DNA of 17,572 nt from CAZFHP01 sp964519365 (lineage in GTDB: Bacteria > Babelota > Babeliae > Babelales > RVW-14): assembly GCA_964519365.1 (NCBI GenBank), contig CAZFHP010000030.1, forward strand, positions 1-17,572. Reading direction: 5' to 3'. This document shows positions 1 through 5,638 of the stretch, piece by piece (the first letter of the stretch is position 1; every line of letters starts with the position of its first letter). Below the pieces are notes generated by a model that did not search any database, was not told where the DNA came from, and was given only the letters and a program-made list of their open reading frames with translations. The position numbers were made by a program, and so were the translations under genes.

Positions 1-285
1 ATGCTTCGCGTAATAGTACACACCATACTGGTGTACCCCATGCAACCGCTGCATCATTTTAGTATTTATTAAATCAATCAAAACAGCGTCTTCTTCTTCG
101 TCCAACTCAAAGTCACCATACAATGTCTGGATAACACATGTCCCACTATCCATTTCACATAACATGCCCCCGACTAAAACCATATCACCCGCTAAAAGAG
201 GAAACAAGCAGACATAACTAATAACCAAACACACTATAGAGCGACTGATAGATCGTCGAAGAGAATGGGCAGATAGTGCCATCAT
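1..285 (-). CDS. Secreted HD-domain-like protein, N-terminal part only (runs off left edge)
   Basis: An open frame of 95 codons starts at the tandem ATG ATG at 285-280 and continues past position 1. A GAGGG Shine-Dalgarno sequence lies nine bases before the first ATG. Residues 10-32 are basic then hydrophobic (SIVCLVISYVCLFPLLAG), which reads as a signal peptide. Residues 56-63 (YGDFELDE) and 69-92 (LIDLINTK, then RLHGVHQYGVYYY) match the segment that precedes the metal-binding HD motif in HD-superfamily phosphohydrolases, where a YG.i.l.d block is followed by LI.T..mQRL..v.Q.G. The HD residues themselves would lie outside the window, so activity cannot be judged. A signal peptide on such a domain is unusual for the cytosolic dNTPase-like members. 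It is transcribed divergently from yhhQ. The family match rests on pattern recognition; the reading frame itself is clear. Confidence 0.7.
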   Translation of the reverse strand, partial: MMALSAHSLRRSISRSIVCLVISYVCLFPLLAGDMVLVGGMLCEMDSGTCVIQTLYGDFELDEEEDAVLIDLINTKMMQRLHGVHQYGVYYYAKH

Positions 286-450
286 AATAACGAACCCTCA
301 AAAAAATAAACTATTGGTAAAACTTAAATACAAACCTATGATTAATTATCACAATTTAGACGCGTTAAATATTTACGATATAAAAAAGTGTGTTTTTATA
401 GTATACTATTTTTGAGAAATTTAAAGGCTTTTACTAACTTTTTAAACTTT
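286..450. promoter_or_regulatory. Divergent intergenic region, probable promoters for the HD gene and yhhQ-tgt
   Basis: This is the only spacer between divergent genes in the window, so promoters for both directions should lie here. Rightward, TTTACG at 372-377 and TATAGT at 397-402 resemble -35 and -10 boxes but are 19 bases apart; TATAAA at 379-384 and TATACT at 402-407 are other possible -10 boxes. A perfect 12-bp palindrome, ATAGTATACTAT, occupies 398-409 and could be an operator or chance AT-rich sequence. Leftward, TTGTAT and TTTATT are separated by 17 bases on the minus strand. I see no preQ1 riboswitch that I can fold with confidence. The exact boxes are weakly supported. Confidence 0.3.
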
Positions 451-1140
451 ATGAACGAACTTATATTCATCACACACACTATTATTATCACGTGTATAAC
501 AATTGGTGCTTTTATGCTTGGCAAAGAAGCGCTTGTTGGTTTTATATGCATACAAAGTATTTTGGCAAATCTCTTTGTCACAAAACAAATCACACTCTTT
601 GGGTTACATGTAACAGCAAGTGATGTCTATGCTGTTAGTGCACTTTTGAGTTTAAATATCTTGCAAGAATTTTTTGGCAAAACTATCGCAAAAAAAACAA
701 TCGCCATAAATTTTTTCGTGCTCTTATTTTATTTAATCATGACCCAAATACACATCTGGTATGCCCCAAATATTTTTGACCAAACACATAATGCTTTTAC
801 GCAAATTTTACACGTCATGCCACGGATAACGATCGCTTCGATAGCTACATATTTGCTTGTCCAACTATGCGATACACAGCTTTATTATTTTTTAAAAAAA
901 GCTTTTGCGGGCAAATATCTGGTCATACGTAATATAACGTCGCTTGCCTGCAGCCAACTTTTAGATACTGTTCTTTTTAGTTTCTTGGGCCTATATGGGA
1001 TAGTTGGCTCAATTACGCATGTTATTATCGTCAGCTTTTGTATAAAACTTTTAGTTATCGCAAGCAGTACGCCGTTTATCGCGTTAACAAAAGTCTTCCG
1101 TACCAAGTATGCCAACACAAAAAGTAAAGAAATTTTATGA
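451..1140 (+). CDS. yhhQ: Queuosine-precursor transporter, YhhQ/VUT family
   Basis: This is an inner-membrane importer that brings a queuosine precursor (preQ0, preQ1, or queuine in some intracellular bacteria) into the cytoplasm. The 229-residue protein is almost entirely hydrophobic, with about six membrane spans. It carries typical family segments: ANLFVTKQITLFG (39-51), TASDVYAVSALLSLNILQEF (55-74) with FGK following, and SQLLDTVLFSFLGLYG (168-183). I chose ATG 451 because MNELIFITHT is the usual beginning of the family. The frame stays open back to a GTG at 388, but that would add 21 residues not expected in the family. No strong Shine-Dalgarno sequence precedes 451. The stop overlaps the tgt start by four bases (ATGA), so the two are translationally coupled and work in one salvage pathway. 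The family call is firm; the exact substrate is inferred. Confidence 0.93.
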   Translation: MNELIFITHTIIITCITIGAFMLGKEALVGFICIQSILANLFVTKQITLFGLHVTASDVYAVSALLSLNILQEFFGKTIAKKTIAINFFVLLFYLIMTQIHIWYAPNIFDQTHNAFTQILHVMPRITIASIATYLLVQLCDTQLYYFLKKAFAGKYLVIRNITSLACSQLLDTVLFSFLGLYGIVGSITHVIIVSFCIKLLVIASSTPFIALTKVFRTKYANTKSKEIL

Positions 1141-2267
1141 GCAAATTTAAATTCGAACTTATTCACACATCAAAAAAATCACACGCCCGAGTTGGGCGCA
1201 TTCACACGCCACACGGGATAATAGACACACCAAACTTTGTTGGCGTAGGAACAAACAGTACACTCAAAGCCCTTGACAGTAAGATCGTCGAAGAGCTCGA
1301 CCTGCAGCTTATGTTCTGTAATACGTATCACTTGATGCTCCAGCCGGGTGCCAACATAATCAAACAAGCTGGCGGGATTCATAAATTTATGAACAGATCA
1401 AAACCCATAATTACTGACTCCGGCGGGTTTCAAGTATTTAGCTTACTCTATGGGGGTGTGACCAGTGAGATCAAAAGCAAAGGCACAAAAAAAAACAACG
1501 CGAGTGTTTTAAAAATATCAGAAGACGGTGTACTCTTTCGGTCTTATCGTGATGGCACAAAAATACTCTTAACCCCTGAAACATCAATACAAGCCCAAAA
1601 AGATATTGGCGCAGACATCATGATAAGTTTCGACGAGCTACCACCGTATCACATTTGTGATAAAAAACTCAAACAATCGTTTGAACGTACACATAGATGG
1701 GAAAAACGGTCTCTTGATGCTCATAAGAAAAATCCAAACAATCAGGCACTATATGCCGTAATTCACGGGGGAATCGATAAAAATTTACGCAAAAAAAGCT
1801 GCGAAATTTTAACACAAGAAAATTTTGACGGGTATAGTATCGGGGGAAGTGTCGGGAAAAATCGCGAAGAAATGCTCGACATGTTACAGTTTATCATGCC
1901 CTTTTTGCCAACAAACAAACCAAATCACCTGTTGGGCATAGGTGACTTAAAATCGCTTAATTCTTGTATCCCACTGGGCATCGATACGTTTGACAGTTCT
2001 CACCCAACTAAAGCAGCACGACACGGGCTCTTGTTTACCAAAAACGGCCGCCTGCGTATTACAAAGTCTGGCAACGCACAAATATTTAGGCCAATCGAAG
2101 ACGATTGCACATGCCCAACATGTAAACACTATACGCTTGCTTACTTATGCCACTTGTTTAAAGCCAACGAGTTAACAGCATTTACACTTGCAACGATACA
2201 TAACATACACTTCATGGTCCAGCTCATGAAACGCTATCGCGAACAAATTTTGAACAATGAAGTCTAG
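1137..2267 (+). CDS. tgt: tRNA-guanine(34) transglycosylase
   Basis: Tgt swaps guanine-34 of GUN-anticodon tRNAs for a 7-deazaguanine base, the key step of queuosine modification, in the cytoplasm. The 376-residue length is normal. Visible landmarks are FCNTYHLMLQPG (60-71), the catalytic-region motif TDSGGFQVFSL (93-103), SYRDGT (136-141), FDELPPY (165-171), GIGDLKSL (267-274), GIDTFDSSHPTKAARHG (281-297) containing the nucleophilic aspartate region, and a zinc site C324, C326, C329 and H355. By my alignment from memory to the Zymomonas enzyme, three base-pocket positions differ: Cys158 is Leu168, Gln203 is His210 (AVIHGG), and the GGLAVG loop is one residue shorter (GGSVG, 236-240). This could mean queuine rather than preQ1 as substrate. 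ATG 1137 overlaps the yhhQ stop; its Shine-Dalgarno is weak, as expected for coupled translation. Confidence 0.97.
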   Translation: MSKFKFELIHTSKKSHARVGRIHTPHGIIDTPNFVGVGTNSTLKALDSKIVEELDLQLMFCNTYHLMLQPGANIIKQAGGIHKFMNRSKPIITDSGGFQVFSLLYGGVTSEIKSKGTKKNNASVLKISEDGVLFRSYRDGTKILLTPETSIQAQKDIGADIMISFDELPPYHICDKKLKQSFERTHRWEKRSLDAHKKNPNNQALYAVIHGGIDKNLRKKSCEILTQENFDGYSIGGSVGKNREEMLDMLQFIMPFLPTNKPNHLLGIGDLKSLNSCIPLGIDTFDSSHPTKAARHGLLFTKNGRLRITKSGNAQIFRPIEDDCTCPTCKHYTLAYLCHLFKANELTAFTLATIHNIHFMVQLMKRYREQILNNEV

Positions 2268-2269
2268 GC

Positions 2270-2393
2270 CGCCCACAGCTACGGCGAAGATTTATCGATA
2301 GCCACAATCAAATTGATAAGCGCCTGATCAATGGGCTACACATGCTACGCCCTGCGAATAATACGGTTAAGCCGCATTATTCTCCGGACTTAA
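2270..2393 (+). repeat. Left arm of long inverted repeat
   Basis: This 124-bp arm begins three bases after the tgt stop codon and is the reverse complement of 2558-2681 without gaps. The outer 77 bp match perfectly; all six differences lie in the inner part (2347, 2354, 2359, 2362, 2375 and 2381) and all are transitions. Four of the six would still form G-U pairs in plus-strand RNA. The ends are CGCCCACAGC and its complement. Because it directly follows tgt it may act as a transcription or RNA-stability element, but there is no classical T-tract. Confidence 0.95.
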
Positions 2394-2557
2394 AAACTAT
2401 GGATCCCGGTTCAGCGGCGGGACAAATATAAGTCGATAGTTTTCTCTACATAATCGATAGCTTTAACCCTTATTCCTCGCGTTTTTTGTTCAGATTTAAT
2501 TTCCGGATTCACTTAAACTTGCGTTTCGATTAATTGCCTTACAGAAGAATAAAAGTC
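2394..2557. other. Spacer between inverted-repeat arms; no gene seen
   Basis: The 164-bp centre has no convincing reading frame. It holds a smaller nested hairpin: aaaactat (2393-2400) pairs with atagtttt (2436-2443), and inside it tcccg (2404-2408) pairs with cggga (2418-2422). The heptamer TCGATAG appears here twice (2433-2439, 2454-2460) and once in the left arm. I recognise no transposase, RNA gene or promoter in it. Confidence 0.6.
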
Positions 2558-2681
2558 TTAAGTCCGGAGGATAATACGGCTTAACCGTGTTGTTCGTAGG
2601 GCGCAGCATGTGTAGCCCATTGATCAGGCGCTTATCAATTTGATTGTGGCTATCGATAAATCTTCGCCGTAGCTGTGGGCG
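2558..2681 (-). repeat. Right arm of long inverted repeat
   Basis: This is the reverse complement of 2270-2393 and ends 19 bp past the stop codon of array gene H, so the element sits exactly between two convergent transcription units. Transcripts from either side would make a stem of about 124 bp with a 164-nt loop. I see no clear target-site duplication at its borders, so a MITE-like origin is possible but unproven. Confidence 0.95.
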
Positions 2682-2700
2682 ATAAATCAAACTTTAAACA

Positions 2701-4362
2701 TTAATCCCAACTTGAATCATCCAACACATATCCCGTTACTTCTACTCGCGCTCCAGCAAGTACGTGTACATCTAAGTCTCCCGCTTGCCCAAGACTACTA
2801 TCGCCAAAAATAATCATGTTACTTGGACAACTTAACGTAACGTTATTATCAAGATACAAGCACCCTTTGCTTAATCTAATACCCATGTCACCAGCCTGCA
2901 AACTCGAACCATTCAAGAACAAACACGATGTCGTATCGTACATATTAACAAGCGCGTTATCACTCACACTTGGCTCGTATAAAAACTTCGTGCGTTTATC
3001 AAAACCCCATGTACTAGCATCTGTAATATAACTATGATGCGAACTCGTATATACAAGTGCTGACGTTCCAGAAACAATAACGTCGTCGTGAATAAATAAG
3101 TGCCCAGTATCAAAATAATAATTATCAGCAAGAGCAAGTTCACAGTTTTGCAAACAAAGCCTGCCAGCGCTACCTGATATGCTCAGCATAGGGTCAACAC
3201 TTGAGTTTCGCATATTTTTTATACGCGTATTTTTTATCGTAAGCGTTACGTTATTGTCAATCGTAATTTGGGCATGCGGCTCAAGCATAATCGTCGTCCC
3301 GTGACCATTAATAATCGTGTCACTAGTAATACGTAATACTTGATTCTCAGGAATCGTAAAATTACATGAGAGCACAAGAGAGTTCCCGTTACCATCAATA
3401 ATCCCCCCATTGCTTACATACGCATTTGACGCAAATTTCATGTCATTTTCTAAGCGTAAAACACCCGTATCACTTAAATTAATTTCGCCAGATATGGGCG
3501 TCTCTGTTCCTAATACCAACGTTACCCCATCAGTTACTGTAAAGCCAGCTTTGTAAAAAACATAGTTTTGTTCAAGCGTGCTTTCTGTATACACCTGGTG
3601 CGTTTCGTAAATCTTAAACGCACTCACCATAGCGTTACTCGTATTCTTGCAGCAATACACAAACGCATTACTGTTCACGCGTATTGTCTCATATAAATCT
3701 TCTTTTTCTTGAATCGACCACAACGCCCCGCCCGGCCAATTGACTAGCGCATTACTATTATTGCGTATCCCAAATACAAGCGCGTTACTCGTGTTCTTGC
3801 AACAAAACAAGAACGCATTGCTCGTCGTTCGAGCATATTGTAATACTTCCTGTTTTTCTGAAGCAGAAAAAACAAAACTTTTTACGTTAAGAATCGCATT
3901 GCTATTATTCTTAAGCCCATTCACAAGAGCATTACTCGTATTCTTACAACAATACGATAAAGCATCACTTGTACCAGACACGACATCTAATACTTCAGGC
4001 GCTACAAGATTTGCAGAGCGATATAATAGAGCGTTACTATTATTCTTAAGCCCATAATTTATCGCATTGCTGTTTGAAATCGTTAACTGCGTTGGCGGCT
4101 CTTGGCTCCCTTCCTGGCTAATAACAATAGCATCTGGATACTGCTCAACCCATTGCGAAGCATCCTCTGACCCAAAGTACTTGCGAATAGAAAACTCACT
4201 CCACCCTTGTACTTTGCCTATTTTATTTAACGACAACTTTGAATCAATCTCTTTGATAGAAATATTCGATGTGTAATTCGCAAAACGTATACGAGCATCG
4301 ACAGAACTAACCACGTTCAGCATACACAGAATGCTTAGGCTGATAAAAAAACGTCTACTCAC
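2701..4362 (-). CDS. Array protein H: secreted, SNA-repeat stalk plus beta-helix
   Basis: This is the last gene of the array, 553 residues from GTG 4362. I chose that start because AGAGAGGG lies six bases upstream and a normal signal peptide follows (RRFFISLSILCMLN to VDA, cut near residue 23). The frame is open to 4458, but that extension is basic and encoded by a dispersed repeat. Order of parts: N-terminal domain (about 24-95, GWSEFSIRKYFG, ISQEGSQEP); a stalk of 11-residue SNA repeats with three CCKNTSNA motifs (about 95-250); the joint YETHQVY; then a beta-helix-like domain (about 265-553) with IDGNGNSLVLS, DTIINGHGTT, DNNVTLTIKN and LFIHDDVIVSG. The C-terminal block IIFGDSS...DLDVHVLAGARVEV is present, ending VLDDSSWD, slightly longer than in the paralogs. 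There are no WD40 blades. No catalytic motif is seen; function is unknown, and a surface or secreted structural role is inferred. Confidence 0.85.
   Translation of the reverse strand: MSRRFFISLSILCMLNVVSSVDARIRFANYTSNISIKEIDSKLSLNKIGKVQGWSEFSIRKYFGSEDASQWVEQYPDAIVISQEGSQEPPTQLTISNSNAINYGLKNNSNALLYRSANLVAPEVLDVVSGTSDALSYCCKNTSNALVNGLKNNSNAILNVKSFVFSASEKQEVLQYARTTSNAFLFCCKNTSNALVFGIRNNSNALVNWPGGALWSIQEKEDLYETIRVNSNAFVYCCKNTSNAMVSAFKIYETHQVYTESTLEQNYVFYKAGFTVTDGVTLVLGTETPISGEINLSDTGVLRLENDMKFASNAYVSNGGIIDGNGNSLVLSCNFTIPENQVLRITSDTIINGHGTTIMLEPHAQITIDNNVTLTIKNTRIKNMRNSSVDPMLSISGSAGRLCLQNCELALADNYYFDTGHLFIHDDVIVSGTSALVYTSSHHSYITDASTWGFDKRTKFLYEPSVSDNALVNMYDTTSCLFLNGSSLQAGDMGIRLSKGCLYLDNNVTLSCPSNMIIFGDSSLGQAGDLDVHVLAGARVEVTGYVLDDSSWD
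3620..4085 (-). repeat. Stalk repeat array of gene H (49-50 residue units)
   Basis: On the minus strand this codes three CCKN-containing units plus an incomplete first unit. Each full unit is three 11-residue blocks (TSNA..x..CCKN, TSNALV.G.KN, NSNA.......) followed by a helical-looking 11-residue block with EK.E.L and a five- or six-residue joint ending in R. Two CCKN blocks are 49 residues apart; the next is 50. The third stops early and runs into the YETHQVY joint. Confidence 0.85.
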
Positions 4363-4404
4363 AACAAACCCTCTCTTTTTTATCTGTCTTATCCTTCTTA
4401 TCTT

Positions 4405-4455
4405 AGTTATCCTGGCCTGTCTCGTCGTAGCTACCTGAGCGAAGACGGATTCAGA
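4405..4455. repeat. Dispersed short repeat between genes G and H
   Basis: The stretch contains cctgtctcgtcgtagc then gcgaagacgg. The 13-mer gtctcgtcgtagc (4419-4431) recurs near the right end of the window (about 17545-17557). It lies in the 107-bp gap upstream of H, the widest gap in the array, and accounts for the arginine-rich false N-terminal extension of H. Scattered copies with TCGTCGTAGC-type cores are what one expects of a palindromic interspersed element. Confidence 0.5.
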
Positions 4456-4469
4456 CAAAGTTCAAAAAC

Positions 4470-5618
4470 CTATATCGATTTCAAAAACATATCAATATTC
4501 GGCAAGGGGCTCAAACACTCAGCTTGCGCATCAAACGAATACACAAACATATCATCACCTCGCGCCACATCTTTCTCTACAGCAAGATAAAATCCGTTAT
4601 CACTCCAAGCAACTGAATACATGCACGCACCATCGTTTGCTTTAGCGTGCGTTACAAGCCGCAACCCTCCAGTGTCTTTTAACGTACCATCATACAACGT
4701 TTCAAATTCAGACGCATACACACGTATCTCTTGTCCCTCTTCTGTTCCTGTTATGACAGCCAAGAACTTTTTGTCTGGCGACCATGAGGCTTCGCTCATG
4801 CGCCCAAGAGGCTCCGAAGGGCAAGCCCCCGCTCTCCTCCCCCGTTCGCCCTGAGGGCGAGCCTGAGCTTTGCGAAGGGGAGCGTCTCGAAGGGTATCAT
4901 TATAAATATCTTGGGATCTCGTCACGGGCTCACAACACTCATCAGAACACCCACAAATAGTTAACGGAAACGCCATAATCGCATTACTGTTATTTCGCAA
5001 CCCATAAACAAGCGCGTTGCTCGTATTCTTGCAGCAATACAAAAACGCATTACTCGTCGTACGGGTAACCTCAAGGAGTTCTGCTTTTTCTTCTGGTGTA
5101 AATTCACCGGCCAGGACATCAACAATCGCATTACTGTTATTCTTAAGCCCATACACAAGCGCGTTACTCGTGTTCTTACAGCAATACAAAAATGCATGAC
5201 TTGTCGTACGGACAATCTCTTCAAACACCCCACCTGTAGCTAACGCAACAATAGCATTACTATTATTCTTGATCCCATAATTAATCGCATTACTGTTCGA
5301 GATAATTAGATTAGTTGTCGGCTCTTCACTTCCTTCTTGACTTATAACAACTCCATCATCATATGGCTCTACCCACACAGAAGGATCGTTATCACCAAAC
5401 TTTTTTACAATCGAAAACTCAGACCAACCGGTAACTTTATTCGATTTATTGAGCATCAACTTTGAATCAGTTTCTTTGATAACAATATTCGAGTCATAAT
5501 TAACAAAGTGAATACGCGCTTGTAACAAGCCGGTCATAGATACAAGAATACACAGCGACCGTAACGAACATCTAGACCAACGCTTAAACAACCAGTTATA
5601 CTTTTCATACGTCTTCAT
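4470..5618 (-). CDS. Array protein G: short, SNA-repeat stalk plus two WD40-like blades
   Basis: This is a 382-residue secreted protein. ATG 5618 is preferred over GTG 5624 because GGGAG lies seven bases before it. A signal peptide (CSLRSLCILVSMTGLLQA) is followed by the common N-terminal domain (VTGWSEFSIVKKFG, VISQEGSEEP), then two almost identical 49-residue stalk units with TSNAFLYCCKN and NALVYGLKN (about 130-215). A cysteine cluster, ICGCSDECC, comes next (about 220-230). Two WD40-like blades follow (EASWSPDKKFLAV and SVAWSDNGFYLAV), and the protein ends in IDMFLKSI with no beta-helix. About 28 residues just before the first blade come from a GC-rich inserted repeat. Two blades cannot close a propeller alone. 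Array protein C has the same plan, which argues that this is a real protein type and not a broken gene. Function unknown. Confidence 0.83.
   Translation of the reverse strand: MKTYEKYNWLFKRWSRCSLRSLCILVSMTGLLQARIHFVNYDSNIVIKETDSKLMLNKSNKVTGWSEFSIVKKFGDNDPSVWVEPYDDGVVISQEGSEEPTTNLIISNSNAINYGIKNNSNAIVALATGGVFEEIVRTTSHAFLYCCKNTSNALVYGLKNNSNAIVDVLAGEFTPEEKAELLEVTRTTSNAFLYCCKNTSNALVYGLRNNSNAIMAFPLTICGCSDECCEPVTRSQDIYNDTLRDAPLRKAQARPQGERGRRAGACPSEPLGRMSEASWSPDKKFLAVITGTEEGQEIRVYASEFETLYDGTLKDTGGLRLVTHAKANDGACMYSVAWSDNGFYLAVEKDVARGDDMFVYSFDAQAECLSPLPNIDMFLKSI
4805..4893 (-). mobile_element. GC-rich palindromic repeat inserted in frame in gene G
   Basis: By hand count about two thirds of these bases are G or C, far above the surrounding gene. 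The segment is full of short inverted matches such as cgccctgagggcg, with ccgaaggg and cgaaggg at either side. The 12-mer ccgttcgccctg recurs at the right end of the window. It keeps the frame of gene G open and encodes a basic stretch (RKAQARPQGERGRRAG). In paralog C the same position holds only a short linker, so the insertion adds roughly 28 residues. It resembles in behaviour the palindromic elements that insert into Rickettsia genes. Confidence 0.7.
4975..5300 (-). repeat. Stalk repeat array of gene G (147-bp units)
   Basis: Two 147-bp units encode the 49-residue stalk repeat. The landmark gtcgtacgg recurs exactly 147 bp apart (5056-5064 and 5203-5211). Over a 51-base comparison the two copies differ at about six positions, which points to recent duplication or gene conversion. 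A shorter leading unit (SNSNAINYGIKN, NSNAIV) lies at the N-terminal side. Confidence 0.85.
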
Positions 5619-5638
5619 AAGCACACTCCCAACTCTTT

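Noticed and set aside
286..450. preQ1 riboswitch upstream of yhhQ
   Set aside because: The region is AT-rich and I could not find the C-rich loop and A-rich tail arrangement near the start of the gene.
4363..4458. N-terminal extension of H to 4458
   Set aside because: The extension is encoded by a dispersed repeat and would put 32 basic residues before the signal peptide; GTG 4362 has a strong Shine-Dalgarno.
4362..4472. G and H as one gene split by a frameshift
   Set aside because: H has its own Shine-Dalgarno, signal peptide and N-terminal domain, and G has the same end as C, so they are separate genes.
3620..5300. Regular DNA repeats resembling a CRISPR array
   Set aside because: The units are 33 and 147 bp, run in frame within open genes, and have no unique spacers of constant length or cas genes nearby.
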